This document shows, in pieces, positions 50,815 to 59,744 of a DNA stretch of 64,000 nucleotides. Position numbers and translations under genes: made by a program. The stretch is from Polaribacter sp. WD7 (GTDB taxonomy: Bacteria > Bacteroidota > Bacteroidia > Flavobacteriales > Flavobacteriaceae). The notes beneath the pieces are model-generated. The model had not been told where the DNA came from. It made no database searches and saw only the letters and a program-made list of their open reading frames with translations. The DNA is taken from contig NZ_QPEJ01000018.1 in NCBI RefSeq assembly GCF_003335085.1, forward strand, positions 372,001-436,000. The letters run 5' to 3'. Every line of letters starts with the position of its first letter. Positions within the stretch are counted from its first letter, which is position 1.

Positions 50815-52092
50815 ATGAAAAACTTACTTTTTGTACTAATTTGTTTGGTAGCTTTTACGACAATTTCTGGACAATCAAAAAAAGATATTGCAAACGTTTA
50901 CATAAAAAGATCTGAAGAAAGTCTTGGTAATTTAGAAATTGAAGAATCTTTAGATCACTTCAATAAAGCTATGAAGTATATAGATACTATTACTTCACAT
51001 AGAATAGCAAGATTGGGTACCTATATTCATTTTGAGTTAGATAGATTTAAAGAAGCTCAAGCCTATGCAAAACAATATTTTTTGTTAGCTAAAAATAAAA
51101 AGTCAGAGGAATATCAAGACTTTTTAGAGCTTTTTGTCAATATAAATGAAGAAATAGAAACTTTAGAACAAAAAGAAAAACAACTAGCCTTAGCACGTTT
51201 ACAAAAAGAAAAGGAATTAAGAAAAATAGATTCTTTAAAGACTATGTGGAGAAATAAATCTGAAGCTCTTTCTCTAAAGGTAGATAGTATTTATACATTT
51301 AATAAAGATAATTTGGCTTTATTTGAAGCTAAAGGATTTTTTGGAGTAATGAGTGATCGTGGAGAAATATTGGTTAAAGCAGATACTTATCAAGATGCCT
51401 TACATTTTGATGGTTTTTTTATTCTTAAAAATACTAAAGAAGCACCTACAAAGATTTTTGCATACATAAATAGTTCTCATTCTGGTTATATGTTACCAAG
51501 CCCATCAGAGTTTAATGCTCTTTCTACACATTACGGAAAAGTAATGTTACCTAGAGGAAATGGTAGGTTAGTGACTTATCCAAATAATTCTTACAAACCT
51601 ATGGTTTACGATTTAAATGCCAGAAAATTTGTTAAAGTAGCTAATGAAGAAGAATTATTGAAAGATTTAAAAAGAAATGATGTTATTGATAAATCTAACA
51701 AAGATGGAGAAGTTAAGATAGCTAAAGAATGGTATCGTTTTGGAGGTCATTTAGGTGGCGGTATTCATCCTTTATATTTACCAAACCAGTATAAAGTTAA
51801 TTCATTTTTATGTTCAATAGACGGTAGTGTTTTAAACGCAAATTCTACTTATCAAAATATAGGTTTTTTCTACAACAACAAATCTCAAGCAGTAAAAGGA
51901 AATAAAACAATTTGGATAAATCAAAACGGAACAAAGGTTACTGCTCCAAAAGATGAATCTGGTAAATATACAGGTAATTCTAAAGTTGTAAAACTAGAGA
52001 ATGGAAAATATCAAATTATGCAAGGTCAATTTATTGTTCTGGGAGGCGAAAAATTAGAAAAACAAGTAGATTTTTTAAGATCTCATAAATAA
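50815..52092 (+). CDS. 425-residue secreted protein with helical N-terminal half, unknown
   Basis: A signal peptide (about 1-19, FTTISGQ) is followed by a TPR-like helical region (about 25-105) and a charged coiled coil (EEIETLEQKEKQLALARLQ, then KEKELRKIDSLKTMW). The second half is beta-rich (FFGVMSDRGEILVKADTYQD, WYRFGGHLGGGIHPLYLPN). No cysteine pair or catalytic motif stands out. Neighbours give no hint: apbE upstream and a convergent methyltransferase two bases after its stop. I do not recognise the family. Confidence 0.75.
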   Translation: MKNLLFVLICLVAFTTISGQSKKDIANVYIKRSEESLGNLEIEESLDHFNKAMKYIDTITSHRIARLGTYIHFELDRFKEAQAYAKQYFLLAKNKKSEEYQDFLELFVNINEEIETLEQKEKQLALARLQKEKELRKIDSLKTMWRNKSEALSLKVDSIYTFNKDNLALFEAKGFFGVMSDRGEILVKADTYQDALHFDGFFILKNTKEAPTKIFAYINSSHSGYMLPSPSEFNALSTHYGKVMLPRGNGRLVTYPNNSYKPMVYDLNARKFVKVANEEELLKDLKRNDVIDKSNKDGEVKIAKEWYRFGGHLGGGIHPLYLPNQYKVNSFLCSIDGSVLNANSTYQNIGFFYNNKSQAVKGNKTIWINQNGTKVTAPKDESGKYTGNSKVVKLENGKYQIMQGQFIVLGGEKLEKQVDFLRSHK

Positions 52093-52093
52093 G

Positions 52094-52864
52094 CTATTTT
52101 TTATAACATACGGGAAGAATCTCATTCTTCATCAAACAAAATCGTTCTAATTCTTTTGGGGCAATTTTTTTTGTGTAATCTACTTCATCAACAGTAAAAC
52201 CAACCGAACGTAGTTTGTTAAAATAGTCTTTACCATATACTCTTACATGATCATATTGCCCAAAAATCTTAGCACGCTCTTTTCTGTCAGTAATGGTGTC
52301 ATCTTCAAAAGTTTCTTTTCTAGATAAGTCTTGTGGAATCTGAAAAATACCGAAACCTCCTTTTTTTAAGACACGATACAATTCTTGCATAGCCCTGGTA
52401 TCATCTGGAATATGCTCTAAAACATGATTACAAAAAACAACATCAAATTCATCATCTGTAAAAGGTAAGTAGCATATATCTGCCTTAACATCTGCAATAG
52501 GAGATTCTAAATCTGATGTAATATATTCTAGGTTTTTTTGTTTTCTAAAGATGTCCAAAAAACACTGTTCAGGTGCAATATGTAATACTTTTAGTTTTTT
52601 TGTTGATGAAAAAAAATTGGTTTCATCTTTCAAAAATAGCCACATTAAACGGTGTCTTTCTAATGATAATGTAGATGGAGACAAAGCGTTTTTACGTTGT
52701 TTCCCATATCCATAAGGTAAAAATTTACGAAAACTTTTACCATCTATTGGGTCTGTGTATTTATTTCCTTTTAAAGAAAATGCTATTATGGGACGTACCA
52801 CATAACTTACTTTGATTAACAAAGGTCTTGGAATGGTGTTTAAGATAGATTTAAATAGCGACAC
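52094..52864 (-). CDS. SAM-dependent methyltransferase (class I)
   Basis: 256 residues. A Rossmann-type core with KVLHIAPEQCFLDIF in place of the common GxGxG loop, then ADICYLPFTDDEFDVVFCNHVLEHIPD and ELYRVLKKGGFGIFQIP (quoted in parts), matching the methyltransferase-11 family. The N-terminal about 60 residues are basic (LRKFLPYGYGKQRKNA), which could bind nucleic acid or membrane surface. Substrate unknown. Fifty bases downstream of the methionine aminopeptidase on the same strand. Confidence 0.88.
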   Translation of the reverse strand: MSLFKSILNTIPRPLLIKVSYVVRPIIAFSLKGNKYTDPIDGKSFRKFLPYGYGKQRKNALSPSTLSLERHRLMWLFLKDETNFFSSTKKLKVLHIAPEQCFLDIFRKQKNLEYITSDLESPIADVKADICYLPFTDDEFDVVFCNHVLEHIPDDTRAMQELYRVLKKGGFGIFQIPQDLSRKETFEDDTITDRKERAKIFGQYDHVRVYGKDYFNKLRSVGFTVDEVDYTKKIAPKELERFCLMKNEILPVCYKK

Positions 52865-52914
52865 AAATTTTAATGCTGTTAATGAAAATGTTATTTTTAA
52901 AAATGAAATTAAAA

Positions 52915-53718
52915 CTATTGTCTAAACTCATCTTCTTCATCTGTAACAATACCTAAGGCTTCATGCACATATTTAAATGTGGAAAGAAGTTCTGGTTTTC
53001 CGTTAACAATCGCAACATCGTGTTCAAAATGTGCAGAAGGTTTATTGTCTAAAGTAGTAATGGTCCAACCATCTGTATGTTGTTTAATTTTATGAGTTCC
53101 TAAATTGGTCATTGGCTCTATAGCCACTACCATACCCTCTGTAAATTTTTTACCTCTACCTCTTCTTCCATAGTTTGGCATTTCTGGGTCTTCATGCATT
53201 TCTTTTCCTAAACCATGACCAACCAATTCTCTAACAACCCCATAACCGTGTTTTTCAGTAAAGTTTTGTATAGCATACCCTACATCTCCAACTCGGTTTC
53301 CTGCTTTAAATTCTCTAATACCAACATACAAGCTTTCTCTAGTTATATCTAACAGTTTTTGAGTTGTTACATCAATTTCTCCAACAGCAAAAGTATAGGC
53401 ATGATCTCCGTAAAAGCCATTCTTTTTAGCACCACAATCTATAGAAATAATATCACCTTCTTGTAAAGGTTCTTTATTAGGGATGCCATGTACTACTTGA
53501 GAATTAGGACTCATACAAAGCGTGTTAGGAAAATCGTACAACCCTAAAAATCCAGGAATAGCGCCTTCTGCTCTTATAAAATCTTCAGCTAGTTTATCTA
53601 AATACAAAGTAGAAACTCCTGGCTTTACTTCTTTTGCTAGCATACCTAAAGTTCTTGAAACGATTAATGCACTCTCGCGCATAATTTCTATTTCTTCTCT
53701 GGTTTTAATTTTAATCAT
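52915..53718 (-). CDS. map: Type I methionine aminopeptidase
   Basis: 267 residues from the ATG at 53718; the frame is open to a TTG at 53739, but a promoter element overlaps that region. Removes the N-terminal Met of new proteins. Metal ligands and conserved elements: VVHGIPNKEPL, DIISIDCGAKKNGFYGDHAYTF (in parts) with two Asp, VGHGLGKEMHEDPEMPNYG with His, EPMTNLG with Glu, and FEHDVAI with Glu. Complete and of normal length. Confidence 0.96.
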   Translation of the reverse strand: MIKIKTREEIEIMRESALIVSRTLGMLAKEVKPGVSTLYLDKLAEDFIRAEGAIPGFLGLYDFPNTLCMSPNSQVVHGIPNKEPLQEGDIISIDCGAKKNGFYGDHAYTFAVGEIDVTTQKLLDITRESLYVGIREFKAGNRVGDVGYAIQNFTEKHGYGVVRELVGHGLGKEMHEDPEMPNYGRRGRGKKFTEGMVVAIEPMTNLGTHKIKQHTDGWTITTLDNKPSAHFEHDVAIVNGKPELLSTFKYVHEALGIVTDEEDEFRQ

Positions 53719-53736
53719 TTTGAAAAAATTGAACCA

Positions 53737-53744
53737 CAAAGTTA
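53737..53744 (-). promoter_or_regulatory. Promoter -7 element of map
   Basis: TAACTTTG on the minus strand, 19 bases before the ATG at 53718. Confidence 0.5.
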
Positions 53745-53776
53745 CTATATTTTAGATTATAAAAAGAAAGGTAATT

Positions 53777-54178
53777 TTATTTGAAAAAAGAAAAAAATCC
53801 TTTTTTCTTTTTTATTGGAGGCTCATAATTGAATATAGATTTATAGATGGCTGTCCACCCTAAAAAACCACCAATGTTTCTGTCGTCTATAAATAAATCT
53901 GCATGAATTTTTCTACTGTATTTTTCATTATAAACCTCTTCTGGGAAATTTTTGTTTACAGCATAAAACTCAAGTCCGTTTTCTTTACAAAAAGTAACGG
54001 CTTCATCTAACCTTTTTCCACTTCTGTAGGTCCATAAAATAAGACGATGACCTTGACCTTGAAGTTTCTTTAACGTATCAAAGGCAAAAATCATTTCTTT
54101 CCCTATTTTTGGATACGCATCTTCTACAATGGTACCATCAAAATCGACAGCTATAATTAAAGGGTTATTAGGTAGCAT
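53777..54178 (-). CDS. Small HAD-superfamily phosphatase-like protein (BT0820 type)
   Basis: 133 residues. HAD motif I IIAVDFDGTIVEDAYP with both catalytic Asp, motif II-like LILWTYRSG, and motif IV LFIDDRNIGG. This small cap-less form resembles the Bacteroides BT0820 family. The C-terminus is basic and ends KKKKGFFSFFK. Its start overlaps the stop of the thioredoxin-like gene by one base (TAATG), so translation is coupled. Substrate unknown. Confidence 0.85.
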   Translation of the reverse strand: MLPNNPLIIAVDFDGTIVEDAYPKIGKEMIFAFDTLKKLQGQGHRLILWTYRSGKRLDEAVTFCKENGLEFYAVNKNFPEEVYNEKYSRKIHADLFIDDRNIGGFLGWTAIYKSIFNYEPPIKKKKGFFSFFK

Positions 54179-54702
54179 TATTTAATATAAGAATGTTTAT
54201 AGTCTTGCCCTGTAACAATTTTTAAAATATCTTTTTCTAAAGATTCTCTAGCGTATTCTACATATCTTCCTATCTCTTTTCCATCTTTATAAAAGATGAA
54301 TGTAGGTATTCTAATAATATTGAATCCTTTTTGTAAATTATTAGGAGTTTTTTTACTTCTATTTACCGCAACTAGTTCTAACTTTTTTAAGTTATAATTT
54401 GTTAGTTCTAATAGTTTGTATAAATGAGGTGTTTCTCTTTTACTATCTCCGCACCAGGTACCCATAAACCCTTTAATTGAAACCCCTATTAATTCTTTTT
54501 GTAAAGAAGCGATAATATTTTTATTAGGATTGTAATTCTCATAGTTTTCAGCAAACCAAGAACTATATGGGGTTTGATAAAATGCTTCTTTATTAATTAC
54601 ACCAATTAAGTTACCAGCTTTATCTTTAACTGCAGTTACTTTTTTTTGCACTGTACATGAAAATAATAAAGAGATAAAGGTTAGTAAAAATAGGTTTCTC
54701 AT
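54178..54702 (-). CDS. Thioredoxin-like lipoprotein with a single active-site Cys
   Basis: 174 residues. Lipobox ending at Cys16 (SLLFSC), then a thioredoxin-like fold with FMGTWCGDSKRETPH and the cis-Pro region IIRIPTFIFYKDGKEIGRYVEY. The usual WCxxC is WCGDS (Cys84, Ser87), so it cannot run a normal dithiol cycle; similar WCGDS proteins occur in many bacteria. A role in thiol reduction by a monothiol mechanism or a binding function is possible. Ten bases after gpmI in the same operon. Confidence 0.85.
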   Translation of the reverse strand: MRNLFLLTFISLLFSCTVQKKVTAVKDKAGNLIGVINKEAFYQTPYSSWFAENYENYNPNKNIIASLQKELIGVSIKGFMGTWCGDSKRETPHLYKLLELTNYNLKKLELVAVNRSKKTPNNLQKGFNIIRIPTFIFYKDGKEIGRYVEYARESLEKDILKIVTGQDYKHSYIK

Positions 54703-54712
54703 TTTTATAGAA

Positions 54713-56230
54713 TTATAATAAAGAATGTTGTGTCATTTCTTTTGGTTGCTCTACACCCATTAAATCTAATATAGTAGGCGCTACATCACCTAAGATACCA
54801 CTTTTTATTGATTTTATTTCTTTATCAACTAAAATAAAAGGCACAGGGTTAGTAGTATGTGCTGTGTGAGGAGAACCGTCAGGATTCATCATAGTTTCGC
54901 AGTTACCGTGGTCTGCTATTACTAAAATAGAATATCCGTTATCTAAACCTGTTTCTATAACACTTTTAGCACAATTATCTACAGCTTCGCATGCTTTTAT
55001 AGCAGCTTCCATAATTCCTGTATGTCCTACCATATCTCCATTTGCAAAATTTAAACAGACAAAATCTGCTTCACCTTTTTCTAAATCGGCACACAATGCA
55101 TCTTTTAATTCGTAAGCAGACATCTCTGGTTTCAAATCGTAAGTAGCTACTTTTGGTGAATTTCTTAAGATTCTAGATTCTCCTTTAAAAGGCTCTTCTT
55201 GTCCTCCAGAAAAGAAAAATGTAACGTGTGGGTATTTTTCTGTTTCTGCAATTCTAATTTGTTTTTTACCCGCAGCAGAAAGTACTTCTCCTAAAGTATT
55301 TTTAATATTATCGGTATTATAAATTACATTAATACCTTTAAAAGATTCATCATACAAGGTTATAGTTGTATAGTATAAATCTAATTTTTTCATTCCAAAT
55401 TCAGGAAAATCATTTTGAGATAAAGCATTTGTTAACTCTCTACCTCTGTCTGTTCTGTAGTTAAAAAAGATAACAGCATCACCTTCTTGTATTTTAGTTT
55501 TAGCAGAACCATCTTGGTTGGTTACAATAATTGGTTTATGAAATTCGTCTGTTAAACCATCGTCATAATTTTTATTGATAGTTGCTAATACATCTGTAGT
55601 TTGGGTACCTACACCGTTTACTAAACCATCGTATGCTTCTTTAACACGTTCCCATCTGTTATCTCTATCCATTGCATAATAACGACCAGTTACAGAAGCT
55701 AATTCTCCTGTACTTTCTTTCATGTATTCTTGAATGTCGTTAATAAAGTATGTACCCGATTTTGGGTCGCAATCTCTACCATCTGTAAAAGCATGTAGGT
55801 AAACATTTTCTACTTTATTTTCTTTAGCAACATCTAAAAGACCTTTTAAGTGATCTATATGAGCATGTATTCCTCCGTTAGAAACTAATCCTAATAAATG
55901 AACATTTTTATTGTTTTCTTTGGCATATTTAAAAGTATCTAACAAAACCTTTTCTTTACCCAAAGTTTTCTCTTTAACAGCTTTATTTATACGAGCAAGA
56001 TTTTGGTAAACAATTCTTCCTGCACCAAGATTCATGTGTCCTACTTCAGAATTTCCCATTTGACCTTCAGGAAGTCCAACATGTTCTCCATCAGTTCTTA
56101 ATTCTGCATTCGGATATTTATCGTATAAACTATTAATAAATGGTGTTTTTGCATTGTAAATAGCGGATACTTTTGGGTCTTGTGTAATACCCCATCCGTC
56201 TAAAATCATAAGGATAACTTTCTTGTTCAT
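54713..56230 (-). CDS. gpmI: 2,3-bisphosphoglycerate-independent phosphoglycerate mutase
   Basis: 505 residues, standard length. Interconverts 3- and 2-phosphoglycerate in glycolysis with two Mn ions. Alkaline-phosphatase-fold signatures: ILMILDGWGI with the first metal Asp, the phospho-Ser61 in MGNSEVGHMNLGAGR, HAFTDGRDCDPKSG, RYYAMDRDNRWER, FNYRTDRGRELTNAL, ANGDMVGHTG and IADHGNCETM. First gene of the run gpmI, thioredoxin-like, HAD. Confidence 0.97.
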   Translation of the reverse strand: MNKKVILMILDGWGITQDPKVSAIYNAKTPFINSLYDKYPNAELRTDGEHVGLPEGQMGNSEVGHMNLGAGRIVYQNLARINKAVKEKTLGKEKVLLDTFKYAKENNKNVHLLGLVSNGGIHAHIDHLKGLLDVAKENKVENVYLHAFTDGRDCDPKSGTYFINDIQEYMKESTGELASVTGRYYAMDRDNRWERVKEAYDGLVNGVGTQTTDVLATINKNYDDGLTDEFHKPIIVTNQDGSAKTKIQEGDAVIFFNYRTDRGRELTNALSQNDFPEFGMKKLDLYYTTITLYDESFKGINVIYNTDNIKNTLGEVLSAAGKKQIRIAETEKYPHVTFFFSGGQEEPFKGESRILRNSPKVATYDLKPEMSAYELKDALCADLEKGEADFVCLNFANGDMVGHTGIMEAAIKACEAVDNCAKSVIETGLDNGYSILVIADHGNCETMMNPDGSPHTAHTTNPVPFILVDKEIKSIKSGILGDVAPTILDLMGVEQPKEMTQHSLL

Positions 56231-56450
56231 TGTCTTGAATTATACCGTAAAAATAGTAAAGATTTTCTTGTTTTTTTAATTTTTTTACGAAACCGATAGC
56301 GCTATTTGATATTCTTAAATTGATAAATAAAGGTAGGTTTTATTGTTAAATCTGTGTTAAAGAACTGGTTTTACTGAAACATAATTAAAATGCAATAGTC
56401 TATAAAGCATAACAAACAACTTTTTTAACCTAAATTAAATTTTTAAAATC

Positions 56451-56843
56451 ATGAAAAAATTATTTTTAACCTTAGCCATTTTTGCAACTACATTTTCTAC
56501 AGTTAATGCAACATCAATTAATGATGAACCAACACGTAAAGTAATAGTTAGCGATATTACTTATGACGTTAGTGCATTCTGTAAGCTGATTCAATTAGGG
56601 AAATATGAATCTGTTAAAGCACTTATAGAAGCTGGTGAAAATGTAAATCAGAGATCTAATGGTTTAACGCCTTTAATGTTTGCGGCAAGACAAAACAGAG
56701 CTAAAATTGTACAATTATTAATAGACAACGGAGCAAATGTTAACGCAAAATGTAGTAGTAACAAAATGACAGCTTTAGATATGGCAAAAAGATCTAAGGC
56801 GGTAGATGCGATTAAGATTCTTAATAAAGCTACGAAGAACTAA
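56451..56843 (+). CDS. Secreted small ankyrin-repeat protein
   Basis: 130 residues with signal peptide (about 1-20, TFSTVNA). Three ankyrin repeats follow, including SVKALIEAGENVNQRSNGLTPLMFAARQN and AKIVQLLIDNGANVNAK (in parts). A protein-protein interaction module in the periplasm or outside; no catalytic part. Preceded by a 220-bp region without other genes and followed by a terminator. Confidence 0.88.
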   Translation: MKKLFLTLAIFATTFSTVNATSINDEPTRKVIVSDITYDVSAFCKLIQLGKYESVKALIEAGENVNQRSNGLTPLMFAARQNRAKIVQLLIDNGANVNAKCSSNKMTALDMAKRSKAVDAIKILNKATKN

Positions 56844-56868
56844 GATATTTTATCCCCCCCAACTAAAA

Positions 56869-56906
56869 AAAGAGTTGTACTATAAAGGTGCAATTCTTTT
56901 TGTTTT
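56869..56906 (+). terminator. Terminator of the ankyrin gene
   Basis: A 12-bp stem with two G-T pairs (56869-56880 with 56888-56899), followed by T-rich sequence. Confidence 0.7.
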
Positions 56907-57107
56907 ATAGTAATATGGTGTTTTTTTAAGTTTATTTTGTAACAAAAATCATTATTTTGTTAATTAATTGCTAAATAATTAAAATGATGTAACAAAACTA
57001 AAATTTGAACGTCTTTATAATAGTGTATTATTAAACAAACAACCATATAACTTTAATATACGACTTTGGATATTTATTTGAATTAATTACTCTAAAGAAA
57101 TTTAATT

Positions 57108-57143
57108 AAGACCATCTGACAGCTAGTAAGATGGTCTTTTTTT
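57108..57143 (+). terminator. Strong terminator without an upstream gene
   Basis: A perfect 10-bp stem (57108-57117 with 57129-57138), 11-base loop, then a T run. The nearest upstream gene already has its own terminator. Confidence 0.8.
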
Positions 57144-57205
57144 ATGGATATTATAAAAATACTTCTTTTTAACATCATTTAAATAAATTTTAATCCTTTT
57201 GTATT

Positions 57206-57213
57206 TATTTTTG
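57206..57213 (+). promoter_or_regulatory. Promoter -7 element of the aromatic hydroxylase gene
   Basis: TATTTTTG, 22 bases before the ATG at 57236. Confidence 0.5.
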
Positions 57214-57235
57214 TGAGGATAATTCAATATAAACT

Positions 57236-58981
57236 ATGAGCCCACATTTTGAATTGAATGAGGTAACAAAAAAATTACCAAAGCATTTACATAAGTTTGT
57301 AATACAGCAACCTTATAATGAATATACAGCCCAAAACCAAGCTGTGTGGAGGTATGTAATGAGAATGAATGTAGCATATTTGAGTAAAGTTGCTCATGGT
57401 TCTTATTTAGAAGGCCTAGAAAAAACAGGTATTTCTATTGCTCAAATTCCGTACATGCAAGGAATGAATAGAATTTTGAAAGAAATTGGTTGGGCGGCAG
57501 TCTCAGTAGATGGTTTTATTCCTCCTAATGCCTTCATGGAATTTCAAGCCTATAATGTACTTGTTATTGCTTCAGATATGAGGACTATAAATCATATAGA
57601 ATATACACCTGCACCAGATATTATTCATGAAGCAGCAGGTCATGCTCCAATTATTGCAAATCCAGAATATGCAGAATATTTAAGAAGATTTGGAGAAATA
57701 GGAAGTAAAGCCATTTCATCTGCTAAAGATTATGAAATGTATGAAGCAATTAGACTACTTTCTATCCTAAAAGAGAATCCAAACTCATCTGAAAAGGCAA
57801 TTAAAGAAGCAGAAGAAAAAGTAGCATTTTTACAAGAAAATATGGGTGAACTTTCTGAGATGGCTCAGATTAGAAACTTACACTGGTGGACCGTAGAATA
57901 TGGTTTAATTGGTAATATTAAAAAACCAAAAATATACGGAGCTGGTTTGTTATCTTCTATAGGAGAAAGTAAGTGGTGCATGCAAGATGAGGTAAAAAAA
58001 GTACCCTATTCTATAGAAGCTGCTCGTGTTAATTTTGATATTACAAAACCGCAACCACAATTATTTGTAACTCCAGATTTTGCGCATTTAAGTTTAGTTT
58101 TAGAACAGTTTGCAAATAAAATGGGGATACGAACAGGAGGTTTACAAGGACTTCAAAAATTAATTGATTCTAAAAATTTAGGAACCATAGAGTTGAGTAC
58201 AGGAGTTCAAATTTCTGGTGTATTTACCAAAGTAATTGCAGATGAAAACGGAAAACCTATTTATTTTCAAACTACAGGAGAAACGGCATTATCAAATAGA
58301 GATAAAGAATTAATTGGTCATGGAGTTGAAAATCATAAAGACGGTTTTGGAAGCCCAATAGGAAAATTAAAGGGTATTAATATTCCTATAGAAAACATGA
58401 GCCCAAGAGATTTAGAAGCATATCAAATTTATGAAGGAAAACAAATTAATCTAGAATTTGAAGGAGGTATATATGTTGAAGGTGAAGTTATAACAGGAAC
58501 AAGAGATTTAAGAGGAAGAATTCAGTTAATTACCTTTAAAAATTGTACTGTTCGTTATTTAAATGAAATATTATTTCAACCCGAATGGGGAATTTATGAT
58601 ATGGCAATAGGTAAAGAAGTTGTGGCTGCTTATTCAGGTCCTGCAGACGTTAACTCTTTTCTAGAACTGGGAAAAGTTTCTGAAACTAAAACTCAGAAAA
58701 TACGTTATTCTGCCTCAGAACAAGATTTGTATGCTTTGTATAAAGAGGTTAGAGAAATGAGAGAAAACAATACAGTATCTGAACGTAAAATTGAAGATAT
58801 CTTTAAAGAGTTAAACCGTAAATTTCCATCAGACTGGTTATTGTTATTAGAACTATATGAATTAACTTTGCATTATAAATATAAGAATACCTCGTTAATT
58901 TTAGAAAAGTTAGAGGGGTTAAAATGTAACAAAAGCTACACAAAATTAATTGAAAATGGATTAGCTTTGTGCAATCAATAA
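57236..58981 (+). CDS. Long-form aromatic amino acid hydroxylase (phenylalanine 4-monooxygenase-like)
   Basis: 581 residues, about twice the size of the classic bacterial enzyme. The N-terminal half is the non-haem iron catalytic domain: iron ligands His131 and His136 in DIIHEAAGHAPII and Glu221 in WTVEYGLIG. The spacing between the His pair and the Glu is about 85 residues, much longer than the about 40 in standard enzymes, because of an inserted helical segment (about 165-210). The C-terminal half (about 310-580) has beta-rich and helical parts without a match I know. Pterin-dependent hydroxylation of Phe (or Trp) is inferred. Followed after 11 bases by a rhodanese gene. Confidence 0.85.
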   Translation: MSPHFELNEVTKKLPKHLHKFVIQQPYNEYTAQNQAVWRYVMRMNVAYLSKVAHGSYLEGLEKTGISIAQIPYMQGMNRILKEIGWAAVSVDGFIPPNAFMEFQAYNVLVIASDMRTINHIEYTPAPDIIHEAAGHAPIIANPEYAEYLRRFGEIGSKAISSAKDYEMYEAIRLLSILKENPNSSEKAIKEAEEKVAFLQENMGELSEMAQIRNLHWWTVEYGLIGNIKKPKIYGAGLLSSIGESKWCMQDEVKKVPYSIEAARVNFDITKPQPQLFVTPDFAHLSLVLEQFANKMGIRTGGLQGLQKLIDSKNLGTIELSTGVQISGVFTKVIADENGKPIYFQTTGETALSNRDKELIGHGVENHKDGFGSPIGKLKGINIPIENMSPRDLEAYQIYEGKQINLEFEGGIYVEGEVITGTRDLRGRIQLITFKNCTVRYLNEILFQPEWGIYDMAIGKEVVAAYSGPADVNSFLELGKVSETKTQKIRYSASEQDLYALYKEVREMRENNTVSERKIEDIFKELNRKFPSDWLLLLELYELTLHYKYKNTSLILEKLEGLKCNKSYTKLIENGLALCNQ

Positions 58982-58992
58982 AAAATAAAAAA

Positions 58993-59304
58993 ATGGGTTT
59001 ATTTGGTATTTTTAGTGAAAAAGACAAATCGGGAGAAATTAAAAAATATTTAGAAAAAGGTGCAGTAGTTTTAGATGTAAGAACTCAAGAAGAGTGGGAT
59101 GAAGGGCATGTAGAAGGGGCAGAACATATTGTATTAAACGAGATACCTACAGAAGTAGAAAAAGTAAAATCTTGGAAAAAACCAGTTATTGCAGTTTGTA
59201 GAAGCGGTGCAAGAAGCGGGCAAGCAACTCAATTTTTATCTCAAAACGGAATTGATGTAATTAACGGGGGGCCTTGGCAAAACGTAAATCAATACGTTTC
59301 ATAA
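58993..59304 (+). CDS. Single-domain rhodanese-like sulfurtransferase
   Basis: 103 residues from the ATG at 58993 (an upstream GTG at 58969 would overlap the hydroxylase gene). Active-site loop VIAVCRSGARSGQAT with Cys69; CH2A-like VLDVRTQEEWDEGHVEGAEH (in part). Cytoplasmic. Probably co-transcribed with the hydroxylase. The stop codon is directly adjacent to that of the convergent gene. Confidence 0.92.
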   Translation: MGLFGIFSEKDKSGEIKKYLEKGAVVLDVRTQEEWDEGHVEGAEHIVLNEIPTEVEKVKSWKKPVIAVCRSGARSGQATQFLSQNGIDVINGGPWQNVNQYVS

Positions 59305-59697
59305 CTAATTGCTAAATCTTTTTCTTACTCTTTTAAGTTTTTGAACGCTATTATAAAGGGTAATAGATTGTGCTATTTTTTTTATTCCTGCAAAGATAGT
59401 GCCTAAGATGGCACCCACAAAAGCACCCATAGTTACTGGATCAAAATGATGACCAGTAATTAGATATTTTGCATAAAAAACAATAAGACCAATACCTATT
59501 GAAATTAAAAATATCTGCAATTTAGATTTAGAAAAGGATGCATATATACCACAAAAAACACCAGTGATTATAGTAGTAGCGGTTATTTTTGTAAAAATTA
59601 ATTCTGATAAAGAAGCGTCTTTACTTACAAACATAGACGTTATGAACATGCCTAAAATGGTAGCAAAAAAAACACCTATACTTATTTTTTGAATCAT
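59305..59697 (-). CDS. Four-helix inner-membrane protein, unknown function
   Basis: 130 residues with four predicted membrane helices (about 5-25, 34-54, 62-80, 90-108) and a basic C-terminus (LKRVRKRFSN). Gly-rich last helix (GAFVGAILGTIFAGI). No family signature recognised. Its stop touches that of the rhodanese gene, with no base between. It lies 47 bases downstream of the response regulator and could be the last gene of that operon. Confidence 0.75.
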   Translation of the reverse strand: MIQKISIGVFFATILGMFITSMFVSKDASLSELIFTKITATTIITGVFCGIYASFSKSKLQIFLISIGIGLIVFYAKYLITGHHFDPVTMGAFVGAILGTIFAGIKKIAQSITLYNSVQKLKRVRKRFSN

Positions 59698-59744
59698 GTT
59701 TTTGAGGGGGAGTTCATCCTTATAAAATTACAATTTTTTTTGTA

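Larger units (their letters stand above)
56844..57235. other. 392-bp intergenic region with two terminators, possible small RNA
   Basis: After a C7 run (56854-56860) and the ankyrin gene's terminator, about 200 bases of AT-rich DNA lead to a second strong terminator (57108-57138) with no reading frame before it. A short non-coding transcript ending there would explain it. The rest is the promoter region of the hydroxylase gene. Confidence 0.5.
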
